Source: Alteromonas salexigens (lineage in GTDB: Bacteria > Pseudomonadota > Gammaproteobacteria > Enterobacterales > Alteromonadaceae). From it: 64,000 nucleotides of DNA. A model generated the notes under the pieces. It was not told the DNA's origin and did no database searches. It saw only the letters and a list, made by a program, of their open reading frames with translations. Every line of letters begins with the position of its first letter. Position 1 is the stretch's first letter. Positions 19,425-27,855 of the stretch are shown one piece after another. The position numbers and the translations under genes are program-made. The stretch lies in contig NZ_JAOTJC010000007.1 in the NCBI RefSeq assembly GCF_025628895.1, forward strand, positions 372,001-436,000. Reading direction: 5' to 3'.

Positions 19425-20549
19425 CTAATCCACTGGCCCGGCTATCAGTTCGTGCATAGCTTTCAATGACGGTAGTTTGTAGTCACCGTGGTAAAACAAC
19501 CGGTTCAGCCTGCCCAGTAAGTTCACCGAACGGCTGGGATCGTGGGCTTTCACCCGATGCTCACTGGCCGTTTGTAAAAACTCCCAGGTATGCAGATCGA
19601 GCCGGGCAATGTCCTCAGGCGTAACACCCAGCCCGTGCACCGTACTTAAAATGCGCTCGGTCTTACTTTCTTCCAGCGGAATTAAAGTATTCGCGTAAGC
19701 GTCCAGAATAGGGTCGCCCACAGCGTTCAGGGTATGGTTAATGGCCGCCCAGATGTCATCGTGACTGTAATGCGCCCCCTGCGGGGCATAGAAGCCCATC
19801 ACTTCCCACTCCAGTTCGGCATTGCTTACCGCAATAGAACTGGATACCGCGTCGGAGTAAGATAAGTCAGGCTGGGCGCCGATATTGTAAGCATCCACCG
19901 ACATACCCAGACAAATCAACAGGTCGCCCATGTGCTGCTCATTCTGATACAGCGATTCAAACGCTGCCCGTTTCACGCCCATCCAGCCGTGCACCAGCGA
20001 CGGCTGTTGCACAAACCGGCGAACGTCGTCCGGTAAGTCTTCCCCGTACTTTTCAATCAGCAGCGGTAACGCGTCCTGACGGGGTTCGTCCCCCGGCAGC
20101 CACACCTCATACTCCTGACGGTTGTCGCCCTTGCCACGACTTTTAATGCCGTAAGAAAGGTTAATAGGTCGGCAGATATCCCGATCTTCATCTACCTGAT
20201 GAAAATATTCCGACCGCATGCGTTTAATAAAGGGCGCATCCTGGCCGGCCAGCGCCGCAGTGGGATAGCGATAACCAATATCACTGTGGCCCACATGCGT
20301 AAGGGTATGTACCCGTTCGGATAAGATGTGCTTCACCCCGGCCAGCTGGTACAGCTTTGGCACAATAATGCTGCGCTCCGGCTCGATGGTAAGGCGATCG
20401 CCGTTGGCCGCCACAAACTTAGGGATTTTATGGTATTCGTAGTTCGGCAAGCCAAGGTTCTCGACGGCCTGGTTCCGGTAACGGGCCAGTTCGGCGAATA
20501 ACGTATTGTGGTCGCGGATATGTTTAAACAGTGGTCTGGAGTTGGTCAT
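19425..20549 (-). CDS. Conserved-looking hypothetical protein, 374 residues
   Basis: I do not recognise this protein. It is soluble, without signal peptide or membrane helices, and rich in His, Asp and Tyr. Features include THVGHSDIGYRYPTAAL near 85, YFHQVDEDRDICRPINLSYG near 115 and SHDDIWAAINHTLNAVGDP near 245. The clustered His/Asp/Glu residues could bind metal, but no known motif is clear. It is a single gene with its own spacing; codon use matches the neighbours. Confidence 0.7.
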   Translation of the reverse strand: MTNSRPLFKHIRDHNTLFAELARYRNQAVENLGLPNYEYHKIPKFVAANGDRLTIEPERSIIVPKLYQLAGVKHILSERVHTLTHVGHSDIGYRYPTAALAGQDAPFIKRMRSEYFHQVDEDRDICRPINLSYGIKSRGKGDNRQEYEVWLPGDEPRQDALPLLIEKYGEDLPDDVRRFVQQPSLVHGWMGVKRAAFESLYQNEQHMGDLLICLGMSVDAYNIGAQPDLSYSDAVSSSIAVSNAELEWEVMGFYAPQGAHYSHDDIWAAINHTLNAVGDPILDAYANTLIPLEESKTERILSTVHGLGVTPEDIARLDLHTWEFLQTASEHRVKAHDPSRSVNLLGRLNRLFYHGDYKLPSLKAMHELIAGPVD

Positions 20550-20616
20550 GGTGGTTTCGGAACATCCTTGCGTACTGGCAGTGTGCCATAAACACCGGGT
20601 GGGAACGACGGATTTA

Positions 20617-20673
20617 ATGCTGGCCCGACAGGCGGGCCAGCATGGGTTTATAAACCTGCCTTCGTCAGGCAGG
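20617..20673 (-). terminator. Tandem hairpins downstream of azurin
   Basis: ATGCTGGCCCG (20617-20627) and CGGGCCAGCAT (20633-20643) form a perfect 11-bp stem. A second stem, CCTGCC (20655-20660) with GGCAGG (20668-20673), lies 12 bases after the azurin stop on the minus strand and is followed there by TTTAT. The second is the probable azurin terminator; the first may block read-through. Confidence 0.6.
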
Positions 20674-20684
20674 CAGCAGGCACC

Positions 20685-21134
20685 TTATTTTACGGTTACC
20701 GTGCCTTTCATCATGGCGATGTGGCCGGGGAACGAGCAGAAGAACATATATGATTCGTCTGCTGACAGACCTGACACATCAAACGTGACTGAGGTTTCTT
20801 CGCCGCCACCAATTACTTTGGTGTTAGCGATGACGCGTTCGTCACCCTGTTTAATATAATTGTTGTCCAGGCCGGCAGTCATACCGTCCTGCGCGATGCC
20901 CTGCATATCGGCTTTCTTAGACATGACCCAGTTGTGGCCCATTGCTGCTTTGCCCATGTTGCCACTGTGAGTCAACGTTACCGTGTATTCACCACACGAC
21001 TTTGGAATGGTCATTTCTGAGGTATCGAACTTCATCATATCGTTACTGTCGATGGTGGTTTCACACTCATTCGCCAGTGTTGTACCCGAAGCACCTAACA
21101 GTAATGCACCAAATAGAATGTTCTTTAATTTCAT
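20685..21134 (-). CDS. azu: Azurin, blue copper protein
   Basis: A 149-residue azurin with signal peptide (cleavage about 21/22). The type-1 copper ligands are His67 (GHNWV), Cys133, His138 and Met142 ([12 protein letters not shown]); Cys24-Cys47 is the usual disulfide. It is a periplasmic one-electron carrier between cytochromes and terminal reductases or oxidases. Single gene with tandem hairpins after it. Nitrite reductase or other denitrification partners are not in this window. Confidence 0.95.
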   Translation of the reverse strand: MKLKNILFGALLLGASGTTLANECETTIDSNDMMKFDTSEMTIPKSCGEYTVTLTHSGNMGKAAMGHNWVMSKKADMQGIAQDGMTAGLDNNYIKQGDERVIANTKVIGGGEETSVTFDVSGLSADESYMFFCSFPGHIAMMKGTVTVK

Positions 21135-21517
21135 TAACCTTACCTTCTTTCAACGTTGGGCACTGACGCTTAGCCCCAAGGAGCTGAGCCAATGCAATTC
21201 CCCCTGCCCAATGGCAGCAGGACACATCTGCATTGCAACACCGCGTGCTGGTATCAGATGTTGAGCTGTTGATAAGTATAAATGGGCACTTCAGATCATC
21301 TTGTGGCGCTGGCGATCCACCGATGATCGGTGGGATCTGAAAGATAAGTTTACAGTGGATAGCAGGTAGAAGTTTACCCAGACACAGGCCGTTCCGGTAA
21401 CCTGCCATGCCAGTGGCTGCCTCTGCCGTTCTTGGCTGTATTAACTGGAAACCTCTGCCACTGGCGTTATTACGCGTGCACTTATACAGTGAACAAAAAA
21501 GCATCATGGAGGCGCTT
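21135..21517. other. Azurin upstream region with a 17-base dyad
   Basis: About 380 bases between azurin and the ORF at 21518, which point away from each other. It holds a perfect dyad, CCACCGAT-G-ATCGGTGG (21317-21333), set in a longer GATC-flanked symmetry. TGCAAT/TTGCA-type repeats also lie near 21192-21237. No gene is supported. The dyad could be an operator; nothing links it to a named regulator. Confidence 0.4.
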
Positions 21518-21946
21518 ATGCACCACAGTGAAGAGGGACAACGGATACGGCAGATTGTGGATGAATATCCGGCGATACGGTGCGTGATTAATCCGCACAG
21601 CGTGCAGCTTTATCACCACCTTATAGACTGGCCTTCGATGCACCAGTCGCTGCCCATCGACACCCTAACAGAAACAGCTATTCGCCAGTGCTGCGAGAGC
21701 CTGCAGCTTACCGAAGAACGTAAACAGCAACTGGCCGCTGAAATAAAAGCCTATGTGTTGGAAGAAGCCAGAGTGCTGTTCAAGGGGCTGGATTTCACAG
21801 ATGAACAGCTTTGGCACATCGTGCGCGTGGCTGGCGGCAACGTCACTGAGTACGGCGACCTAGATTTACCCAATGGCGACAGCTGTGCGGTGGAAGATGT
21901 GTTTATGAGTGCCCGGGAGTACAACGTGGTGATGGGGAAATTATAG
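21518..21946 (+). CDS. Hypothetical protein, 142 residues
   Basis: Unrecognised soluble protein. The frame is open from 21407, but GGAGG at 21508-21512 lies 5 bases before the ATG at 21518, which decides the start. The sequence is His-rich near the N-terminus (MHHSEE, then PHSVQLYHHLIDWPSMHQS) and ends with GDSCAVEDVFMSAREYNVVMGKL. The N-terminal half may be helical. Last gene with normal base composition before the AT-rich island. Confidence 0.6.
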   Translation: MHHSEEGQRIRQIVDEYPAIRCVINPHSVQLYHHLIDWPSMHQSLPIDTLTETAIRQCCESLQLTEERKQQLAAEIKAYVLEEARVLFKGLDFTDEQLWHIVRVAGGNVTEYGDLDLPNGDSCAVEDVFMSAREYNVVMGKL

Positions 21947-22381
21947 GCTGAAGTGTTGATGAGGTTGTTTATTCGGTGGGTATAGTCCAAGTGAGTGGAT
22001 GACCAGCATGATGAAAAGAGCAACGCTCGGCAGCGGAAGCGTGTAGGACTTGGAGCAGGTATCAAGCAAGCCATTCACTGCCGTCACTGATTGCAAAACA
22101 CTACCGATAGAAGGGTACACGCCCCGTCCTGACCGTTAATTTGCGTACTCGCTCTTTTCCAATAATGCACTCTGACATGTAGGTAGGTTCCTAGGTTAAT
22201 GTAAAGGTGCATTTCTGATACGTGAAGGGAAGTGGCTTATCAATTATTAAATAACCTAGCCAAGATTTTTTTATAAGAGTTGTATGCTGCGCTTGACTTG
22301 CAACTCCCCCCCTCACAATAATAAGACTGATATTTAGAAAAACAAGAAAGTTGACGCTGTTTATCATTTAGGAAAATAAAC
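21947..22381. other. Left edge of the AT-rich island, no gene seen
   Basis: Base composition falls from about 22150 onward. I see no open frame with a good start. A copy of the tRNA-Arg 3' end, as expected for an attachment site, was looked for by eye and not found here. Confidence 0.4.
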
Positions 22382-23083
22382 TTGAAAAATAAAATGTTAA
22401 AACAGATGGAGGAACGGATTTCTCAAGCAGCCAGACTGCATTGCAAAGAAAGAAGACTTACTTATTCCAAGCTCCAAAAAGAAATAGAAGTCAGAGCCAA
22501 ATCTTACTTGCCGAAGTTCGAATTTCAGAGGCCTACTATTTTAAGTGACCTTGCGAATGGAAAGCGCAGGCTAAATCTTGAAGAAGCTTTAGTAATGTCT
22601 AAAGCACTTGGGTTCGAAAATGAGTTTTTTGAAAGCTGGATAGATAATGAAGTTCCCTACCCTTTGAATATTCATTGGAAAAAATCCTTCCGTAATTGGG
22701 TCGATAAAATAGATAAAGAAAAAATTAATCAGCTAGAGACAAATTCTCACAGTAAACATAAAAGCTATGGCTATTACTTTGAAATGGATCATGGTGCTCT
22801 TTTTGAAATTCCACACGGCGACTTGACAAGCGAAAACCCTTATTTTAAAGAGGTAGATAAAAAAAGAAAGACGCAGGCACGTTGCACCGCTGCGGATTTT
22901 GAAAGGCATATGCTGTCAGGCGGTCGAACAAGAGCCATTTGTATAAGGAAGGACAAAAATGGAAAGTTAAAGAAACAACACAATATGTATAGCATTAATA
23001 CGAAAGGAGTAAGGTCGCTAATAAAGCGTGAACTGAGAGGAAAAAAATTAAAAGAGGAAGTGATCTGGTCTAAATCTCATTAG
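22382..23083 (+). CDS. Island protein with XRE-like helix-turn-helix, function unknown
   Basis: A 233-residue Lys-rich basic protein. Residues about 20-75 look like a helix-turn-helix of XRE type: LTYSKLQKEI, then a spacer and ILSDLANGKRRLNLEEALVM. The C-terminal 120 residues, with GYYFEMDHGALFEIPHGDL and a basic tail, are not recognised. The TTG at 22382 has AGGA 8 bases before it; ATGs at 22394 or 22406 are alternatives. It opens the island and is AT-rich compared with the core genes. It could be a regulator or a DNA/RNA-binding defence gene. Confidence 0.6.
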   Translation: MKNKMLKQMEERISQAARLHCKERRLTYSKLQKEIEVRAKSYLPKFEFQRPTILSDLANGKRRLNLEEALVMSKALGFENEFFESWIDNEVPYPLNIHWKKSFRNWVDKIDKEKINQLETNSHSKHKSYGYYFEMDHGALFEIPHGDLTSENPYFKEVDKKRKTQARCTAADFERHMLSGGRTRAICIRKDKNGKLKKQHNMYSINTKGVRSLIKRELRGKKLKEEVIWSKSH

Positions 23084-23593
23084 AACAATTGAGCCGCTCG
23101 TCAAGCTCAATACGAAGTTTTTGTGTTTGAAGACTGATTATGCTTGATCAATAGTGCTCTTGGGAGTTGATATTAAGAGTTATACTATTTCACTTGAAAA
23201 CGACGTGCATAATGAGGAGATAAAGATGCTCATTCAGTTGAGAATTTAAATATGATGCAGTAAACATGTTTCTCGCCAGCGTAAAATGATAAAGGAGACT
23301 AGACACGAAGTTAAGGTGTATGGTTAGTTCTATCTACATGTCGAACCAGCCGGTAGATCTGCAACATTTGTAAATCTTGAAATGGCTATTGCTCAGCTTT
23401 TATCAATATCGAAGATGGTGGCTATTCGAATGGTACTAAAGAGACAAAGTTTTTCAAAAGAGCAGCTGAAAGTCAATAAAATGACCTACCGCGGGTCGCA
23501 TATGATAACCGTGTATCGGTATATAAGGAAAGTAAAAAAGCAAAAAAAGAGAGTTTTTATTCTTGACGTTTTTTTGATTTTTAAGGAAGTTGT
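23084..23593. other. AT-rich intergenic stretch before the restriction enzyme gene
   Basis: About 510 bases. A 71-codon open frame (23382-23597) has no recognised fold, no ribosome-binding site and overlaps the next gene, so it was not called. The stretch may hold the promoter of the endonuclease gene. Confidence 0.35.
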
Positions 23594-24319
23594 ATGATTG
23601 ATAAAAATAAGAAAATGGAGATCCTTGAGGGAGCTCGTCGTTGGTTTCGAGAGGTAATTGCGAAAAACCATATTCGCAACACTCTTAAGTTAACTAATCC
23701 AAAAGAGTTTAACATCCATCCATTCTTGGCCTCTTACTTAGCTAACTTTTTGTCAGGTAATTCAAACCCAACCAATATTGCTAAAGCGCTAGTTTACCCT
23801 AGAGTTTTAGGTACTTCGATTACCACTTCATTTGGACAAAACATACAAAGCTTTACTAGTGTTCTACTCGATGCGTTCGGGAGTACGACTTCAGGTATTG
23901 ACATTGAGTTTATTGACCAAGTTGATGGTTACAAGAAGTATTGTCAGCTCAAGTCTGGTCCAAATACGATTAACAAGGATGATGTTGAAACAATTGCTGA
24001 GCATTTCAAAGGTGTTATTAATCTTGCTAGGACTAATAATAAGCGTATTCCTCGTGATGACATGATCGTTGGTGTTGTATATGGGACTAAAAACGACTTG
24101 AGTTCCCACTATCGTCGAATCACATATCAGTATGATTATCCTGTATACGCGGGTGAGGATTTTTGGCTTCGACTGACGGGGGATAGCAATTTCTATCACG
24201 ACTTGATTGAAGCAATTGGCTCCGTAGCATTGGAGTCTGATTTCAGTTCAGACCTTGAGTATGTAATAAAAGAGCTCTCAGAAACTGAGGAAATAAAAAA
24301 ACTTAGTAATATTATGTAA
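23594..24319 (+). CDS. Type II restriction endonuclease, EcoO109I/PmeII-like
   Basis: A 241-residue protein resembling EcoO109I-type enzymes. Shared blocks are HPFLASYL near 42, YPRVLGT near 68, a PD-(D/E)xK-type core with Asp103/Asp108 and QLK (118-120) in KKYCQLKSGPNTINKDDV, IVGVVYGTKNDLSSHYR near 158, and VYAGEDFWLRLTGD near 184. EcoO109I cuts RGGNCCY, so a GGNCC-like target is plausible but unproven. AAGGA lies 7 bases before the ATG. The partner methyltransferase is 1.3 kb downstream. The family match is recalled, not searched. Confidence 0.75.
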   Translation: MIDKNKKMEILEGARRWFREVIAKNHIRNTLKLTNPKEFNIHPFLASYLANFLSGNSNPTNIAKALVYPRVLGTSITTSFGQNIQSFTSVLLDAFGSTTSGIDIEFIDQVDGYKKYCQLKSGPNTINKDDVETIAEHFKGVINLARTNNKRIPRDDMIVGVVYGTKNDLSSHYRRITYQYDYPVYAGEDFWLRLTGDSNFYHDLIEAIGSVALESDFSSDLEYVIKELSETEEIKKLSNIM

Positions 24320-24324
24320 GGTCT

Positions 24325-24370
24325 GGCAATCCTGACCTGCTAATTATATTAGCTATGCCCAAGGATTGCC
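24325..24370. repeat. Nested inverted repeat after the endonuclease gene
   Basis: Outer arms GGCAATCCT (24325-24333) and AGGATTGCC (24362-24370) enclose inner arms GCTAAT (24339-24344) and ATTAGC (24348-24353). It begins 5 bases after the endonuclease stop. It probably ends the transcript, although no T-run follows; a recombination-related site is an alternative. Confidence 0.5.
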
Positions 24371-24943
24371 GAACACCTCCCTGACATTTATTCTAAATCG
24401 GAGGCCTTATATTTTCTTTGATTTTGTAAAGCCTCCCTAATAAATTAAACCTAAACCTATAGGTTACGCAATATCATTTTTCTTTAATATTCCAATAGCG
24501 TCAGAGTGTTTATTCGTCAAGTAAACGCCATAGTAAGCCGTTTAACATAGTTTCTCAAAATATCTTAGCACAGGAAGACAATTCACAGGTGGGTTTTTAT
24601 AGTACCTTCGTACGGTTAACATGGTGAATTTTTGCAAGTATTATCCTAATTAAGCGCTAACCCTTACGACATAAGAATATTAAAGCTACGGTTTTTACAG
24701 CCAGATTTTTCGAGCTACGTGAAAATCTTTCTAAACGTCATCGTCCTACGATTTAAGCGAGTATAAGGTAATTAGTATTACTTTGTGAGAGAGTGCACGA
24801 CCCGGACTGCATGTATTGATGTTTTTATACTCCTTTATCGTGATAATAATGATACAACTTGTAAATTAAGCTATGAGAATTAGGTCGTTACGTAATTCTA
24901 TTAAAAACGTATTTTACTGTACATGTAAATAGAAAATTTGTGA
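24371..24943. other. AT-rich stretch without a recognisable gene
   Basis: About 570 bases, rich in A and T, with stops in all frames. It may contain the lost 5' region of the decayed endonuclease gene that follows. Confidence 0.35.
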
Positions 24944-25523
24944 CTGAATGCTTACTTACATAGCATATTGAAAGAAAGTCTGACCAACTTAGCCACTGAA
25001 GTGCTGAATAAAGGGTCGATAAGTAAGCATGGTGCTGAGAAGAAGTTTCATGAAAATATTTATCGACAGAAGTAACTTCGTGTTGGTGGTGAGATTGATT
25101 AAAGAATGACGGTGAAAATATCATTGCTGGCATTGAGAATAAATATAATACCCTTTCAGGCGGAAATGCGGCTGACTATTATTATATTATTGTGGAAACA
25201 ATTTTTAAAAAGCCTGCGGCTATTACGGCTGCACTGCTTATGTTTTAAACATAGTGCCGAAGAAGCCTGAAAGGTCTGATGTAGCTTTTACCCCATCGGA
25301 TCCTTCTACCGGGTCAAGAGTTCCATCGAGGAATGATGTTCGGATTATAGATGGAGCGAGCTTCTATACGCTGGTAACAGGAAGAGAAAACGCGTTGCAA
25401 GAGCTTTATGACGCACTGCCGGAGGTTATTGAATATTGCTTTGAACACGTTCTCGATAAGGGAAAAGTGCCTGTGAAAGACGTGGATGATTTCAAAGAAT
25501 ACTTTAGTTTAGCCTACAAGTAA
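24944..25523 (+). pseudogene. Decayed restriction endonuclease, Eco47II-like
   Basis: Three consecutive reading-frame pieces read as one protein. 24944-25075 carries LNKGSISKHGAEKKFHENIY. About 25085-25215 carries KNDGENIIAGIENKYNTLSG in another frame. About 25215-25523 carries AYVLNIVPKKPERSDVAFTP and then VRIIDGASFYTLVTGRENAL to the stop at 25521. The order FHxNI, then an E-x-K core before YNT, then FYxxVTG-x-x-NA matches my memory of Eco47II-type endonucleases (GGWCC). At least two frameshifts break it, so it should be dead. The summed length, about 190 residues, is close to a full enzyme. Confidence 0.6.
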
Positions 25524-25575
25524 CCATGTGTAATGTTTGACATGGTTACTGTACATACGTACACTTGTAACCATG
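25520..25575. promoter_or_regulatory. Three GTAACCATG operator-like repeats before the methyltransferase
   Basis: GTAACCATG occurs at 25520-25528 (plus), 25541-25549 (as CATGGTTAC, inverted) and 25567-25575 (plus). The first two form a perfect 9-bp inverted repeat with a 12-base spacer. Between the second and third lies another dyad, TGTAC-ATAC-GTACA (25550-25563). The cluster ends 21 bases before the GTG start of a methyltransferase that has its own DNA-binding domain. It looks like an autoregulatory operator. Confidence 0.6.
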
Positions 25576-25596
25576 ATCAAACTTTAAGGTAAAAAC

Positions 25597-26859
25597 GTGG
25601 AAAACGAATTATACACTATCGCTCAGGTTGCCGACATATTGAGTGTCTCAAAAGAAACACTCAGGCGTTGGGAAGAATCAGGAAAGCTCATTCCTAAGCG
25701 TGATCAAGACAATAATTATAGATTGTATAGCAAAGACCAATTAGAACAGTTCGACGAGGCTAAAATACTCTTCTCAACAAAGTGGGATGAAGAGAAAATT
25801 ACGGAGTCGATCAGGCCATATAGAGCTATCGAACTTTTTGCAGGTGCGGGTGGTCTCGCACTTGGCATGGAGCAGGCAGGACTAAAATCAATTCTCTTAA
25901 GTGAAATAGACAACCATGCATGTGACACACTTGAAAAAAATCGCCCTGATTGGAACGTAGTACGGGGTGATGTCAGTGATATTGACTTCACGCCGCATAG
26001 AGATAAGGTTGATATCCTGTCAGGAGGCTTCCCCTGCCAAGCTTTTTCGTATGCGGGTAAAAAATTAGGATTTGAAGACGCGCGCGGCACGCTCTTTTTT
26101 GAGTTTGCGAGAGCAGTCAAAGAGACTAATCCAAAGGTGATTCTTGCCGAAAATGTTAGAGGGTTATTAAATCACGACGATGGTAAAACCCTTGAAGCTA
26201 TTAAAGGAATTATAGACGAGCTAGGGTATGAACTAGTCGAACCCAAGGTACTAAAAGCAGTCTTCTATCGCGTTCCTCAGAAACGAGAAAGACTCATACT
26301 AGTAGCAATTAGAAAAGATTTATTTAGTAATGTGACTTTCCAGTGGCCATCTCCATACAAACGCATTATGACAATGAAGGATGCGCTTAAAGCTGGGGAG
26401 CTATTTGCTACTGATGTACCTGAATCAATCGGACAAAAGTATCCTGCATCCAAAGCAGAGGTGCTTAAGCAAGTTCCCCCCGGTGGTTACTGGAGAGATT
26501 TGCCTATTGAAGTCCAAAAAGACTACATGAAAAAAAGTTTCTTTTTGGGAGGGGGGAAAACAGGCATGGCACGACGGCTGAGCTGGGATGAGCCAAGTCT
26601 GACGCTTACTTGCTCGCCAGCTCAAAAGCAAACTGAGCGATGTCACCCAGATGAAACTAGACCTTTGACAGTAAGGGAATATGCACGTATTCAGACTTTC
26701 CCTGATGACTGGGTTTTCTCTGGTCCAATAACCTCACAGTATAAGCAAATCGGCAATGCCGTTCCCGTGAACCTTGCAAGTGCAGTTGCGCGGTCAGTCG
26801 TACGACTGTTAAACCAAATAGAAATGGCAGGGTTAAAAAAGCAAAAGAAAATAGCGTAA
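25597..26859 (+). CDS. DNA (cytosine-5)-methyltransferase with N-terminal MerR-like HTH
   Basis: A 420-residue type II C5 methyltransferase. Residues 1-52 form a MerR-like helix-turn-helix (YTIAQVADILSVSKETLRRW). Catalytic motifs follow in order: I FAGAGG (81-86), IV PCQ with Cys147, VI ENV (185-187), VIII QKRERL (228-233), IX REYARIQTFPDDW (360-372), X QIGNAVP (384-390). The block ARRLSWDEPSLTLTCSPAQK resembles enzymes for GGWCC/GGNCC-type sites. The GTG start has AAGG 7 bases ahead. It should protect DNA against the endonuclease at 23594; the HTH suggests it also represses its own promoter. Confidence 0.88.
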   Translation: MENELYTIAQVADILSVSKETLRRWEESGKLIPKRDQDNNYRLYSKDQLEQFDEAKILFSTKWDEEKITESIRPYRAIELFAGAGGLALGMEQAGLKSILLSEIDNHACDTLEKNRPDWNVVRGDVSDIDFTPHRDKVDILSGGFPCQAFSYAGKKLGFEDARGTLFFEFARAVKETNPKVILAENVRGLLNHDDGKTLEAIKGIIDELGYELVEPKVLKAVFYRVPQKRERLILVAIRKDLFSNVTFQWPSPYKRIMTMKDALKAGELFATDVPESIGQKYPASKAEVLKQVPPGGYWRDLPIEVQKDYMKKSFFLGGGKTGMARRLSWDEPSLTLTCSPAQKQTERCHPDETRPLTVREYARIQTFPDDWVFSGPITSQYKQIGNAVPVNLASAVARSVVRLLNQIEMAGLKKQKKIA

Positions 26860-26920
26860 CCGACATACTTAGAAAAGTCAGGAAATCAATGCCTTTAAAA
26901 TGAATAATTTAAGTGAATAA

Positions 26921-27193
26921 AAACATAAGCAAGATGTTTGGGGAATACGCCAGCTTCAACAAGACGATGCAGGCGCTGTAACACTTATGGGCGGCGTGTT
27001 TTGTAAACGCGCAGACCAGCCTGTAAAGCCTTTGTACCTTGAAAAAGTGGATAAAGAGAGCGGCGAGATAAAGCAGAGCTACTTCGACAAAGAAATTGCT
27101 TTTGCACTAAAGGGAGTTCAGTACACTGGTAGTCAATTGGTTACACGAATTCACGAATGGCGAATCGAGCATAGCACTGAAAGAGTCGCATAG
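26921..27193 (+). pseudogene. 5'-truncated gene remnant
   Basis: An open frame of about 90 codons ending at 27193. It reads KHKQDVWGIRQLQQDDAGAV, then an internal Met and GGVFCKRADQPVKPLYLEKV, ending in ALKGVQYTGSQLVTRIHEWR. It begins immediately after a stop codon (TAA, 26918-26920), with no start or ribosome-binding site at the 5' end. The sequence looks protein-like and has a higher GC content than its surroundings, so I take it as the tail of a lost gene. The parent family is not recognised. A short gene from the ATG at 26987 is possible. Confidence 0.4.
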
Positions 27194-27242
27194 CGGCTCA
27201 TCTGCTTTTACTTGGAGTTCTGTAAATAAGTGTACGCAAATA

Positions 27243-27854
27243 TTAATTATCACCAGTAACGACTAGACTATGGATAGTCTCACCTAAAATTTTTATATAT
27301 TGGCTCGATCTATGTGCATCTTCGGTACTCAGAGGTAATTTTGTATTCGAAGATATTTCAATATCAGCTTCATGAACTATAGCGTTCCGCCTTTTAAATA
27401 TGTTTCTTAGTTCCCGAGCGGCCATCTGCCTTTCGAGCATCATCTCTGATGCTATTGCGGCCCATCTGTCGTTTTCATTCCAGACCATCGCTAAACCATC
27501 TGCTAGCTTCTTAGGGTCCATAAAGCTGATGTGCGCAAATTTATTTCTAACAATTTTTTCAAATAAAATTTCTTTAGGCTCTTCGGTTTCACCTGTTAGC
27601 TGTTGATGCTCATCGAATGACAACCTTTCAGACAAGTATTTCGGAGTAGGGACTCGTCGACCAATATAAATTTCAACCATCTCATGAACGATGACATCGT
27701 GTATTAGCTTATCGAGAGCACTCATGGAGAATACTAGGCTCATCCGAAGTAGGTCGCTGTAATCGCCCGGAAGCTGTTGACCATCCTTACAGTGCCTGTA
27801 AAGTTCTATTAAATGCTCTGTATCTTTTAATGTGTTTCTAAAATTCGCAAGCAA
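27243..27854 (-). CDS. RiboL-PSP-HEPN domain protein, putative RNase
   Basis: A 203-residue all-helical protein. Residues 156-161 (RNAIVH) form the HEPN R-x4-6-H motif used for RNA cleavage by HEPN ribonucleases. The body (SALDKLIHDVIVHEMVEIYI, then FEKIVRNKFAHISFMDP) fits the RiboL-PSP-HEPN group often seen in defence loci. The TTG at 27854 begins one base after the ParA-like gene's stop; no clear ribosome-binding site is seen, so translation is probably coupled to that gene. It may be the effector of a two-gene module. Activity is predicted from the motif only. Confidence 0.72.
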   Translation of the reverse strand: MLANFRNTLKDTEHLIELYRHCKDGQQLPGDYSDLLRMSLVFSMSALDKLIHDVIVHEMVEIYIGRRVPTPKYLSERLSFDEHQQLTGETEEPKEILFEKIVRNKFAHISFMDPKKLADGLAMVWNENDRWAAIASEMMLERQMAARELRNIFKRRNAIVHEADIEISSNTKLPLSTEDAHRSSQYIKILGETIHSLVVTGDN

Positions 27855-27855
27855 A

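Noticed and set aside
21192..21237. TGCAAT/ATTGCA inverted repeat upstream of azurin as an FNR or similar site
   Set aside because: The arms are short and widely spaced and do not match the FNR pattern TTGAT-N4-ATCAA.
21940..22400. Possible attachment site copy of the tRNA-Arg 3' end at the left island edge
   Set aside because: Only a 7-base CCGATAG match was found, which is expected by chance.
23382..23597. A 71-codon open frame that might be a C-protein controller of the restriction system
   Set aside because: No helix-turn-helix is visible, there is no ribosome-binding site, and it overlaps the endonuclease start. The methyltransferase's own HTH is a better regulator candidate.
24888..25133. 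An 81-codon open frame on the minus strand
   Set aside because: It lies antisense to the decayed endonuclease, and its residues look like a reverse-strand shadow.
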